Assembly (NCBI GenBank): GCA_013816595.1
Contig: JACDEB010000006.1
Coordinates: 1-45,530, forward strand
Length of the DNA stretch: 45,530 nucleotides
From: Sphingomonas sp.
GTDB lineage: Bacteria > Pseudomonadota > Alphaproteobacteria > Sphingomonadales > Sphingomonadaceae
Reading direction: 5' to 3'
Part shown: positions 35,212-43,322 of the stretch, piece by piece
Layout of the letters: the number at the start of each line of letters is the position of its first letter
Position numbering within the stretch: position 1 is the stretch's first letter
Notes under the pieces: generated by a model
Databases searched by the model: none
What the model was told of the DNA's origin: nothing
What the model saw: the letters and a program-made list of their open reading frames with translations, nothing else
Position numbers and translations under genes: made by a program

Positions 35212-36560
35212 GCGCCAAACAAAGCCATGACTTCGACCTGTTCGTGATCGGCGCCGGGTCGGGCGGGGTGCGCGCTTCGCGGATCGCCTCGGCTCATGGG
35301 GCCAAGGTCGCGGTTGCGGAGGAATTTCGAGTTGGCGGGACGTGCGTCATCCGCGGCTGCGTGCCCAAGAAACTGCTCGTTTACGGCGCGCATTTCGCCG
35401 AGGACCTAAACGACGCCGCGATGTTCGGCTGGGATGTTCCGGTCAAGCGCTTCGACTGGCCGGTGCTGCGCGACAACGTGCTGGCCGAGGTGACCCGGCT
35501 CGAAAGCGCCTACACCGACACGCTGTCGAACCACGAGGTGACGATCTTTCACGAGCGCGCGACTGTTGCCGGACCCAACATGGTTCGGCTGGCAAGCGGC
35601 AAGATTGTGACCGCGGGCAAGATCCTCATCGCCACCGGCGCCCGGCCCGCTTTGCCCGAAATCGCGGGCGTTGAGCATTCGATCACCTCCAACGAAGTGT
35701 TCCTGCTCGAGAGCTTGCCGAAACGGATCGTGATCGTCGGCGGCGGATATATCGCCAACGAATTCGCTGGCATCTTCCTCGAATTCGGAAGCCAGGTGAC
35801 ATTGGTCAACCGAAGCGACGTCATGCTGCGCCATTATGATCAGCAGATCGTCGACCGGCTGATCCAGATTTCGGTCAAGAAAGGCATCGACTTCCGCTTC
35901 AATGCTCTGGTCGACCGGATCGACAAGAAAGATGGCCGATTGCAGGTCAGCATGACGGGATGCGACGACATTGTGGCCGATGCGGTGCTGTTCGCCACCG
36001 GCCGTGTGCCCAATGTCGAGGAGCTCGGACTCGACGGCGCCGGGGTCGCGCTCAATGACAAGGGTGCGATCAAGGTCGACGCCGACAATCGCTCGTCGAT
36101 CGACTCGATTTTCGCGGTCGGCGACGTCACCGACCGGGTTCAGCTGACCCCGGTGGCGATCCGCGAAGGTCAAGCTTTCGCCGACACCTTCTTCGGCAAT
36201 TTACCAACCCGGGTCGATTATGACTGCATCCCGTCCGCAGTCTTCAGCCATCCGCCGCTTGCAAGCGTCGGCATGACCGAAGGCCAGGCGCGCAATACAT
36301 TGGGATCGGTGAAGACATATTCGTCCGATTTCAGGGCGATGAAGAACGTTCTTGCCGGTCGCAATGAGCGCTCGCTGTATAAAATCGTCGTCGATGGAGC
36401 GACCGACGAAATCGTCGGCATTCACATGATCGGCCCCGACTCGCCTGAAATCCTCCAGGCGGCGGCGATCGCGGTCAAGGCGAAGCTCAAGAAGTCGGAT
36501 TTCGACGCCACCATCGCGCTCCATCCGACAATGGCCGAAGAACTGGTGCTGATGCGATGA
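35208..36560 (+). CDS. gor: Glutathione-disulfide reductase
   Basis: An FAD/NADPH disulfide reductase that keeps glutathione reduced. From GTG 35208, which overlaps the pgi stop, the protein is 450 residues, the family's normal length; the frame stays open 126 bases further into pgi but that extension has no family similarity. It has the FAD motif DLFVIGAGSGGVRASRIAS, the redox-active disulfide GGTCVIRGCVPKKL (about residues 43-56), the NADPH-binding motif IVIVGGGYIANEFAGIF, the second FAD motif DSIFAVGDVT and the C-terminal LHPTMAEELV with the proton-relay His. The VNRSD stretch after the second Rossmann strand, where NADPH-specific Gor carries arginines, leaves cofactor specificity open. 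Confidence 0.94.
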   Translation: MSAKQSHDFDLFVIGAGSGGVRASRIASAHGAKVAVAEEFRVGGTCVIRGCVPKKLLVYGAHFAEDLNDAAMFGWDVPVKRFDWPVLRDNVLAEVTRLESAYTDTLSNHEVTIFHERATVAGPNMVRLASGKIVTAGKILIATGARPALPEIAGVEHSITSNEVFLLESLPKRIVIVGGGYIANEFAGIFLEFGSQVTLVNRSDVMLRHYDQQIVDRLIQISVKKGIDFRFNALVDRIDKKDGRLQVSMTGCDDIVADAVLFATGRVPNVEELGLDGAGVALNDKGAIKVDADNRSSIDSIFAVGDVTDRVQLTPVAIREGQAFADTFFGNLPTRVDYDCIPSAVFSHPPLASVGMTEGQARNTLGSVKTYSSDFRAMKNVLAGRNERSLYKIVVDGATDEIVGIHMIGPDSPEILQAAAIAVKAKLKKSDFDATIALHPTMAEELVLMR

Positions 36561-38140
36561 GCGACCCGGACGCGGTGATCATCGGGGCCGGCCACAACGG
36601 CCTGACCTGCGCTTATTATTTAGCCAAAAAAGGGATGAAGGTGACCGTGCTCGAAGCCGCCGGGACGGTTGGCGGGGCGGCTGTAACTGACGAATTCCTG
36701 CCCGGATTCCGCAATTCGGCGGCGGCCTACACCGTCAGCCTGCTCAACCCGACGGTGATCCGCGACATGCAGCTCGAGCGCCACGGGCTGAAGGTGGTGT
36801 TGCGCAAGACCGACAATTTCCTGCCCGGTGATGGCGACTATCTGCGGTCGGGGCGCGGCGGGCTGACACGCAAGGAGATTGCCCGTCACGTCAAGGCCGA
36901 TGGCGCGGGCTATGACCGCTACCTAGCCGAACTCGAAAGCGTCGTCGGGCTGCTCAAGAAATGGATCTTGCGCGCGCCGCCCAATGCCGGGTCGCGCGAC
37001 CTCGGCAATCTGCTCACGCTCGGGCGCGACCTGATCGGACTCTCCACCCGCGAGATCCGCACCGTCCACGATTTCGCGACGCGCAGCGCGACCGAAGTAC
37101 TCGAACGCCATTTCGAGGGCGATCTGGCTAAAGCGTTGTTCGGCTTTGACGGGGTCGTCGGCAATTTCGCCAGCCCCAGCGCGCCGGGCAGCGCTTACGT
37201 CCTGCTCCACCATCTGTTCGGCGAGGCCGCGGGTGTGCCCGGCGCGTGGGGTCATGCGATCGGCGGGATGGGGTCGATCACCCAGGCGATGGCCCGCGCC
37301 TGCCGCGAAGCCGGGGTCGACATCCTGCTCAATACGCCGGTCGAGGAAGTGATCGTCGAGCGCGGCCGGGCGGCCGGGGTGGTTGCCGGCGGCAAAGGCT
37401 GGCGCGCGAAAAATGTCGTTGCCGGGGTCAATCCGAAATTATTGTTCGACCGCATGATCCCGAATGGCGCGGTCGATGCGGACATCGCCGCGCGGATGCA
37501 CGGCTGGAAATGCGAAAGCGCAACCTTCCGAATGAACGTCGCTTTGTCCGAGCTGCCCAGGTTCACGGTGCTTCCGAAGAAGGGCAATCACCTCACCGCG
37601 GGCATCATCATGGCCCCGAGCCTGGACTATATGCACCGTGCGTGGCTCCAGGCGCAAACCGACGGCTGGGCGAAGCAGCCGATCATCGAAATGCTCATAC
37701 CCTCGACGCTTGATGCCACGCTCGCGCCCAAGGGCAAGCACGTCGCCAGCCTGTTCTGCCAGCATTTCCGCTTCGACCTCGGGCCGGGGCGAAGCTGGGA
37801 CAAAGAGCGTGATGCCGCCGCCGACGCGATCATCGCCACGGTCGACGGCCACGCGCCGGGCTTCGCCAAGTCGGTACTCGGGCGGCAGATTCACTCGCCG
37901 CTCGACCTCGAACGCCGCTTCGGGCTGATCGGCGGGGACATTTTCCACGGCAAGATGGGCATCGACCAATTGTTCAGCGCGCGCCCGCTGATCGGCCACG
38001 CCGATTACCGAATGCCGCTGAAGGGCCTGTATCTGTGCGGATCGGGGGCGCACCCGGGCGGCGGCGTGACCGGCGCCCCGGGGCATAATGCGGCGCGCGC
38101 TGTAATCGCCGACAACCGCTTTTGGAGACGCGCCCGGTGA
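36557..38140 (+). CDS. FAD-dependent oxidoreductase, phytoene-desaturase/PYROXD2-like
   Basis: A 527-residue flavoprotein. The FAD motif DAVIIGAGHNGLTCAYYLAK and VTVLEAAGTVGGAAVTDEF at the N-terminus and the C-terminal GLYLCGSGAHPGGGVTGAPG stretch identify the phytoene-desaturase-like amine oxidase superfamily, PYROXD2 (C10orf33) subgroup. Members of this subgroup are not true carotenoid desaturases; their substrates are unknown. No crt gene is near. It overlaps gor by ATGA and the CoA transferase by GTGA, so it is cotranscribed with both. The PGSAYVLLHHLFGEAAGVPG segment is characteristic of the subgroup. Confidence 0.9.
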   Translation: MSDPDAVIIGAGHNGLTCAYYLAKKGMKVTVLEAAGTVGGAAVTDEFLPGFRNSAAAYTVSLLNPTVIRDMQLERHGLKVVLRKTDNFLPGDGDYLRSGRGGLTRKEIARHVKADGAGYDRYLAELESVVGLLKKWILRAPPNAGSRDLGNLLTLGRDLIGLSTREIRTVHDFATRSATEVLERHFEGDLAKALFGFDGVVGNFASPSAPGSAYVLLHHLFGEAAGVPGAWGHAIGGMGSITQAMARACREAGVDILLNTPVEEVIVERGRAAGVVAGGKGWRAKNVVAGVNPKLLFDRMIPNGAVDADIAARMHGWKCESATFRMNVALSELPRFTVLPKKGNHLTAGIIMAPSLDYMHRAWLQAQTDGWAKQPIIEMLIPSTLDATLAPKGKHVASLFCQHFRFDLGPGRSWDKERDAAADAIIATVDGHAPGFAKSVLGRQIHSPLDLERRFGLIGGDIFHGKMGIDQLFSARPLIGHADYRMPLKGLYLCGSGAHPGGGVTGAPGHNAARAVIADNRFWRRAR

Positions 38141-39333
38141 CGCCGCTGGCGGGCGTCAAGGTGCTCGACTTGAGCCGCGTGCTCGCAGGGCCGTGGTGCA
38201 CCCAATTGCTCGCCGACCTTGGCGCCGAGGTCACCAAGATCGAGCGGCCCGGGGTTGGCGACGACACCCGCCACTGGGGCCCGCCGTGGCATGGCGAGGG
38301 CGACGCCCGCGTGTCCGCCTATTTCCTCAGCTGCAACCGCGGCAAGAAATCGGCGGCGATCGATTTCGGACGCGAAGAAGGCGCGGCGATCGTCCGGCGT
38401 CTGGCGGCCGAGGCCGATGTGCTGGTCGAAAATTTCAAGGTCGGTGGACTGGCCAAGTTCGGGCTCGACGCGGACAGCCTGCGCGCCGCCAACCCGCGCC
38501 TAATCTTCGCCTCGATCACCGGCTTCGGCCAAGACGGTCCATATGCCGACCGCGCGGGTTACGACTACATCATCCAGGGCATGGGCGGGCTGATGAGCAT
38601 CACCGGTTTGCCCGATGGCGAGCCGGGCGGGGGACCGATGCGGGTCGGAGTCGCGGTCGCCGATTTGTTCACCGGATTATATACCGCGGTCGCAGTCCTC
38701 GCTGCACTGTTCCAGCGCGAACGGTCAGGGCAGGGCGCGCATATCGACATGGCTTTGTTCGACACCCAGCTGGCGATGCTCGCCAATCAGGCGACCAACC
38801 AGCTGGTTTTGGGCATCGACCCGGTGCGGCAGGGGGTCGGACATCCCAATCTTGTGCCCTATCAGCCGTTCGACGCGGCGGATCAGCCGATCATCATCGC
38901 CATCGGCAATGAGCGCCAGTTCGACCGGCTCGCGGCCATTCTTGGCCATGAGGAATGGAGCAAGGACGAGCGTTTCGCCAGCAATGCAGCGCGGGTCGCC
39001 AATCGGACCGCGCTGGTCGCGCTTATCGCGGACAAAATCGCGACCCGGAGCGCGGCTGAGTGGCTCGACCGGCTTGAGGCTGCCGGAATACCCGCGGGGC
39101 CGATCAATCGCATCAGCCAGGCCCTGAGCGACGTTCAGGCTCAGCACCGGGCGATGGTCCGGAACATGGCCGGAATGTCGCTCGTCGGCTCTCCGCTGCG
39201 CCTGGATGGCGAACGATTGGACAGCGATTTGCCGCCGCCGGCCCTGGGCGAACATAGCGCGATGATATTGAAAAGCCTCGGTCTCACGGAGACCGAGGCT
39301 CAACAGTTGCGGAAAGCCGGCATTACCGGCTGA
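38137..39333 (+). CDS. CaiB/BaiF family CoA transferase
   Basis: A class III CoA transferase of 398 residues that moves CoA between carboxylic acids. The opening GVKVLDLSRVLAGPWCTQLL with LGAEVTKIERPGVGDDTR and the SCNRGKKSAAIDF stretch is standard, and the catalytic Asp lies in RAGYDYIIQGMGGLMSITG (about residue 145). GTG 38137 overlaps the preceding stop (GTGA) and has TTGGAG about 9 bases upstream; TTG 38122 is an alternative. The acid substrate is unknown; pairing with a PYROXD2-like flavoprotein suggests acyl-CoA degradation but proves nothing. A 12-bp perfect inverted repeat in its 3' codons doubles as a terminator for the opposite strand. Confidence 0.93.
   Translation: MTPLAGVKVLDLSRVLAGPWCTQLLADLGAEVTKIERPGVGDDTRHWGPPWHGEGDARVSAYFLSCNRGKKSAAIDFGREEGAAIVRRLAAEADVLVENFKVGGLAKFGLDADSLRAANPRLIFASITGFGQDGPYADRAGYDYIIQGMGGLMSITGLPDGEPGGGPMRVGVAVADLFTGLYTAVAVLAALFQRERSGQGAHIDMALFDTQLAMLANQATNQLVLGIDPVRQGVGHPNLVPYQPFDAADQPIIIAIGNERQFDRLAAILGHEEWSKDERFASNAARVANRTALVALIADKIATRSAAEWLDRLEAAGIPAGPINRISQALSDVQAQHRAMVRNMAGMSLVGSPLRLDGERLDSDLPPPALGEHSAMILKSLGLTETEAQQLRKAGITG
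39271..39300 (-). terminator. Intrinsic terminator inside the convergent CoA transferase gene
   Basis: AGCCTCGGTCTC (39274-39285) pairs perfectly with GAGACCGAGGCT (39289-39300) around ACG. Read on the minus strand the 12-bp stem runs into TTTT (complement of AAAA 39271-39274), the form of a Rho-independent terminator. It lies 44 bases past the stop of the last minus-strand gene at 39344, and within codons for SLGLTETEA of the CoA transferase. Confidence 0.85.
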
Positions 39334-39343
39334 CCGAACGGGC

Positions 39344-40027
39344 TTATTTGCCCATTTTGCTCGCGCTATCGACCAGCACGTCGAGCTGGTTTTCACAGCC
39401 ATTCTCGATCAGCACCTGGGCCGCGCCGACCAGATCGTCGCCGGAAGCCGGGACCTGGATGATGGTGACGTTGCTTTTCTCGCCGGTGTCTTGCCATTCG
39501 ATCTGATAATCGCCGCCATTGGTGGGTCTCAAGGCTGATGGCCAGGCAACCGAGCTGTTCCCGGCAACCCAGGTCACCGGCTGGACCGCGCCGTCAGCGG
39601 TGCGAATATTGATCGTCGCTTCGGCGGTGCTGTCCGGGCGCCATAATTGAAGTTTGGACACGTCGGTGATGCACACCTTGCCGGTCTGGGTGGCATCGAT
39701 GTCCCAAACACTCGGATTCTTGGCGATTTCGCCGGCGCGAAGGGCACCAAAGCGGCCGCGCTTGCTCGCCGCCGAGGCCAGGCTGACCGTGCTGGTGTTG
39801 AAATTGCCGGGGCCGCGCAATGTCTGTGCGCTATTGGGCCCAAGGACCGTCACGACATCGCCGCCCTGAAGCGTGATCTTCGCACTTTCCGTCAGGGTCT
39901 TGCCCGGCGGATAGGCCTTTGACGACGGACCCAGAGACCGCACGACGACTACGCTTGCGACCGCTGCGGTCGAAGATAGGCCAACCGCGGTCGCGGCCCC
40001 TACCAGCCAAAGCCTTGCTTTCATCAT
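39344..40027 (-). CDS. Exported protein of unknown function, FecR-like beginning
   Basis: A 227-residue exported protein. ATG 40027 is preceded by GGGAG and begins a signal peptide (MMKARLWLVGAATAVGLSS, then TAAVAS). The mature part starts VVVVRSLGPSSKAYPPGKTL and continues AKITLQGGDVVTVLGPNSAQ and TLRGPGNF. This resembles the FecR-type strand pattern seen in periplasmic proteins next to CHAT or caspase-like genes in sphingomonads; this is recall, not a search. Two cysteines (KVCITDV and ENGCENQ) may form a disulfide. It is the last gene of the minus-strand envelope cluster, 10 bases after the ClpP-like gene. No catalytic motif is seen. Confidence 0.75.
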   Translation of the reverse strand: MMKARLWLVGAATAVGLSSTAAVASVVVVRSLGPSSKAYPPGKTLTESAKITLQGGDVVTVLGPNSAQTLRGPGNFNTSTVSLASAASKRGRFGALRAGEIAKNPSVWDIDATQTGKVCITDVSKLQLWRPDSTAEATINIRTADGAVQPVTWVAGNSSVAWPSALRPTNGGDYQIEWQDTGEKSNVTIIQVPASGDDLVGAAQVLIENGCENQLDVLVDSASKMGK

Positions 40028-40037
40028 TGCCACTCCC

Positions 40038-40742
40038 TCATTGCGCATTTGCGACATTATATTTGACCGCTTCCGTCGCGGTCAGGCAGCGGCGGGTCGA
40101 CTTGTCCTCGCCCGATGCAACTGCCTTTTGCTGATACATCACTTCCGTCAGTAATTTTCGGGATACGCCCATGCGAATAAGGAAGTCATTATCCTCACTC
40201 GCGAGAATTGCCGAGTCCTGTTCGACATCGCCGATCAGTCCGATTGCGCTATCGGTCCCCTTGGACAGTTCGGAACGAACCGCTTCCTTGTCACCGACGT
40301 GCGTGAACATGTGTACCACGAACAGGCCGCTGGGATCGACGAAGCGAATGGATCCGCCCATGAACATGAAATTGCACGCCGAAAAACAGGCCCAGCCGGC
40401 GGGGATGCGGGTCGGAACGCCGCTTTCGCGGATGACCTTGCCAGCGGCATTGCCGGCGCGCGCATCACCGCCGGGCGAACGGATCCAGATTTCATCGATC
40501 GGGCTGTTGCTGACAAGCGCATCTTTTAGGCGCAGCGGCACATCCTCGTCGATCCCGCCTTCGGCCCGAAGGACCTTCAATCCCTCGATCGTCTCGGCGG
40601 TGAATTTCATCCGCGGATAGGTTGACCAGTTGAGCGCTTGGGGGCAGCTCGGATTGTGCGGATCGATCGGCGCCGCACTCGCAGTAGCGGTCACCAGCGT
40701 CAGCCCGAAGGCGGCAAAGTGGGTAAAGGCGCGAATGCGCAT
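40038..40742 (-). CDS. Exported ClpP/SppA-fold protein
   Basis: A 234-residue protein with a signal peptide (FTHFAAFGLTLVTATASA) and a ClpP-crotonase-like fold. The hallmarks are IRSPGGDARAGNAAG (residues 88-101, oxyanion-forming SPGG), the presumed nucleophile Ser121 in WACFSACNFMFMGG, and His144 in GLFVVHMFTHVG, in the spacing used by ClpP-type serine peptidases. The group corresponds to the periplasmic COG3904 proteins, whose activity is little studied. ATG 40742 is one base after the stop of the preceding gene. Such proteins could cleave peptides in the periplasm; substrate unknown. Cys33 and Cys219 may be bonded. Confidence 0.8.
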   Translation of the reverse strand: MRIRAFTHFAAFGLTLVTATASAAPIDPHNPSCPQALNWSTYPRMKFTAETIEGLKVLRAEGGIDEDVPLRLKDALVSNSPIDEIWIRSPGGDARAGNAAGKVIRESGVPTRIPAGWACFSACNFMFMGGSIRFVDPSGLFVVHMFTHVGDKEAVRSELSKGTDSAIGLIGDVEQDSAILASEDNDFLIRMGVSRKLLTEVMYQQKAVASGEDKSTRRCLTATEAVKYNVANAQ

Positions 40743-40743
40743 G

Positions 40744-41256
40744 TCAGACCCGTGCAAAGCCCTTGGCGCCGCGGGCACGGCACATCCGCTTCGGCACCGA
40801 CGTTTCCTCGCCATCGACAATGACGATATCGGTCACCGTCATGCATTGGCCGCCGTCGGCCAGTTTCTCCTCGCCGGTGACTTTGGATCGGCCCGAAACA
40901 TTGGAACGGCTCTCGCTTTTCCATGACGATTCGCTGCCGACGCCGCCGCGAATCGCCTGGTCGGTGGCTTGCGCGGCCTGCTGCTGTTCCTTGCAGTCGA
41001 GTAGATTGATGATCGCATCCGACAATAATGACCCGACCGGAAGCGCGATCCCAACGACACTGCTGGGCGCCCCGATACGACCCAATGCGCTGCTGGCAAG
41101 TCCGCCCAAGACGCTGCCAAACAAGGATTTCTTCGTTTTCGCGGCAGGGGTGTCGGCGCACTTCGCGGCGGCTTGTTGCGCGGCAACGGGCACCGCGCTC
41201 AACGCAACGATCGGTGCGGCGGCAATCAGCCCGGACAAGACCAAGGCACGCTTCAT
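40744..41256 (-). CDS. Exported glycine-zipper, surface-antigen-like protein
   Basis: A 170-residue exported protein with signal peptide (MKRALVLSGLIAAAPIVALS, then AVPVAA). The segment LFGSVLGGLASSALGRIG and VVGIALPVGSLLSDAI is glycine-zipper-like and may insert in a membrane. The C-terminus VSGRSKVTGEEK, GGQCMTVTDIVIVDGEETSV and PKRMCRARGA resembles the RT0821/17-kDa surface-antigen domain in shape (two Cys, a Gly/Ser-rich lead). No lipobox cysteine is visible. It is 85 bases after the PDZ sensor gene and one base before the ClpP-like gene, so all are likely in one transcript. Confidence 0.72.
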   Translation of the reverse strand: MKRALVLSGLIAAAPIVALSAVPVAAQQAAAKCADTPAAKTKKSLFGSVLGGLASSALGRIGAPSSVVGIALPVGSLLSDAIINLLDCKEQQQAAQATDQAIRGGVGSESSWKSESRSNVSGRSKVTGEEKLADGGQCMTVTDIVIVDGEETSVPKRMCRARGAKGFARV

Positions 41257-41341
41257 CTCAAACTCCCCCAGAAGAATGACTGAAATTATGCCTTGTTATG
41301 ACCCGGGTCAATGAACGAGAGGTTACAAAGCTTGATCCAGG

Positions 41342-43273
41342 TTACATTCCGAACGACAGCTCGAGGCGCTCGATACGCAGTCGATGTGATTCCATGAGGT
41401 CGAGCATTTCCTGCTTTTCGCGTTCGCGGTTGATGACGACGCGGAGCGATCGGGCGAACGGAACGACGACCCCTTCAAGCCCTTCGCGCTCATCCTTGCC
41501 GGCGATGCTTCCGTCGGGGCGTGGGCCGACCACCAGCCAGCCCATGTCATTGCCGCGTCCATCCTCGACCCGCACCCGCAGCGGAAATAATTTATCGTCC
41601 ATGTTGCAGTCGATCTTCTTTTCATCCTCGCCTTCATAAGGCTTGAAGGCGGCGAGCCAGCGCAGGACCTCGGCCTTGGTCACGCCGATCTGCTGCTTGA
41701 CCTCGCGGCCCATGATGAACGCCACCCGATGAGCATGAACCCCATCGGCGATGCGGGTGAGGACTTCGTCGACGAAATCCTGCAAACTGGCAACATCGCG
41801 CAAATCGCGCATGGCTTCGGGCAGGCCGTTCTTGAGTTCGAGCAGATTCTTGTGGAAATGGCGCTCGGCCCAGCCCTGGACCTTGGAATGGAGCGGCTGG
41901 ATGAGCGCCGTGGCCATGATCGCACCGACCATCGCGGCCGGGGTCTGGCTGCCCGAATAGAGGTTCTGCATCTGGGTGATGATGCCTTCCATCACCCCTG
42001 CAAAACCGGCACCCAGGGCCAAGGTGACGATGGCGATACTCGCGGTTTTGGAGATGATCGCTTCGGCGTCGTAGAGCCGGTAGCGGAGCAAGGCGATGAG
42101 CAGCCCAAGCTGGAGGATGAAGAAGCCCAGAGCATAGGACACGCCGGCCGCCATTTCGATCAGCAGCTGGCTGCCGAAGCTCGACGCCTCCCATTTCAAC
42201 AGGTCGCCGACGATCGAAATGCCGCGCAGCAAGGCGTAGCCGGTGAAGCCGAACAGCGCCCAGCGGATCTGCTGGCGAAGGTCGCTCGACGGGGTGTTGC
42301 GCATGCACCGAAGGAGCATCCACACCGCCATCATCATGAAGCCCAAAAAGGCCGCCTGATAGGTTTGTCCTTCGAGGAACATCAGCGAGGGAAGGAGAGC
42401 GAACAGCCCGACTAGACGCCACGACAGTCGGCCGTGCGGGAATAGCAAAATGCCGGCGAGAAGAAGCACATTGCCAAGGTCGAACAAGGCGACGTTGAGG
42501 AAGCGCGGGATGCCGACGTCGGCGAGGAAGGTCGCGGAGGGCTGCTCCGCGGCGATGGTGCACAACACCGCCAGCGAAAGGATCGAGCTGACCGCGTCAC
42601 GAGCATTGCGGCGATGGAGGATCCACGCCGCCCACAGCAGGAACGGGTAAAACAGCACATGCATCAAATCGATGAATTTGAGCATCTTGGGGCCGACGCC
42701 GAGCTCACGCGCGCTATTGTCTATATGGTTTTCGCCGGTGGTCAGCGTAACTTCGAGGGTCCGGCCTTCAGGGGTCTTGATGGTCAGCGGAACTTCGGCT
42801 TCGTCGGTGCCGAACAATAGATTGCCCATCGCGATATAGGCCGGATCATCGGCATGTTCGGCGAGATTCTGTTCGCTGACCGACATCTGGCGCGGCAACG
42901 GCAGTCCGTAAACCGCGACGATCTTGTCGCCCTTGCGCACGCCTTGCGATCGCGCTTCGGGTCCGACGGTATAGCGGATCAGGGTCGCGTCTTCGGGAGA
43001 GACCGCAACTCCGGTCCGGCTGCCGAGGAGCAGCTGCGAATTATTGTCCGGCGCGGTGTAGCGAAAATACAGGCCGATCATCGGCCCGAGCGTCGCCAGG
43101 ATGAAGGCAAGCGTCCACACAATCGAGAAAATGCGATGGGCGCGGGTATTGAACGGTGGAACCGCCGGCGGCAGCCGGATACGCTGCCACCATGAGCGCC
43201 CGGAAGCGGCGACAGTCGGGGAAATCGGCTGCACGACTGTCATTCCGGGCGTCGTTTCAGCGCGGATCGTCAT
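41342..43273 (-). CDS. PDZ and multi-TM sensor protein lacking a kinase domain
   Basis: A 643-residue membrane protein. After a 45-residue cytosolic lead, TM1 (IFSIVWTLAFILATLGPMIG) is followed by a periplasmic PDZ-like domain (about 83-180; VGPEARSQGVRKGDKIVAVY). About eight further helices follow (about 198-455). The late part RYRLYDAEAIISKTASIAIV, ending LIQPLHSKVQGWAERHFHKN, has the pattern seen in LytS/7TM-type sensor histidine kinases. From about residue 480 a GAF-like domain follows (LQDFVDEVLTRIADGVHAHR), then a coiled-coil end (NREREKQEMLDLMESHRLRI). There is no H-box or ATPase domain. It should sense an envelope signal and pass it on by protein contact. It lies 49 bases after the channel gene. 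Confidence 0.8.
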   Translation of the reverse strand: MTIRAETTPGMTVVQPISPTVAASGRSWWQRIRLPPAVPPFNTRAHRIFSIVWTLAFILATLGPMIGLYFRYTAPDNNSQLLLGSRTGVAVSPEDATLIRYTVGPEARSQGVRKGDKIVAVYGLPLPRQMSVSEQNLAEHADDPAYIAMGNLLFGTDEAEVPLTIKTPEGRTLEVTLTTGENHIDNSARELGVGPKMLKFIDLMHVLFYPFLLWAAWILHRRNARDAVSSILSLAVLCTIAAEQPSATFLADVGIPRFLNVALFDLGNVLLLAGILLFPHGRLSWRLVGLFALLPSLMFLEGQTYQAAFLGFMMMAVWMLLRCMRNTPSSDLRQQIRWALFGFTGYALLRGISIVGDLLKWEASSFGSQLLIEMAAGVSYALGFFILQLGLLIALLRYRLYDAEAIISKTASIAIVTLALGAGFAGVMEGIITQMQNLYSGSQTPAAMVGAIMATALIQPLHSKVQGWAERHFHKNLLELKNGLPEAMRDLRDVASLQDFVDEVLTRIADGVHAHRVAFIMGREVKQQIGVTKAEVLRWLAAFKPYEGEDEKKIDCNMDDKLFPLRVRVEDGRGNDMGWLVVGPRPDGSIAGKDEREGLEGVVVPFARSLRVVINREREKQEMLDLMESHRLRIERLELSFGM

Positions 43274-43322
43274 GGCGATATCATGGTCCCGGGCACAATT
43301 TGGCGCAATGACGTTGCGCAGG

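Noticed and set aside
36557-38140. Carotenoid biosynthesis locus
   Set aside because: The phytoene-desaturase-like motif is shared by PYROXD2 proteins; no crtB, crtE or crtY lies nearby and the internal signature fits PYROXD2.
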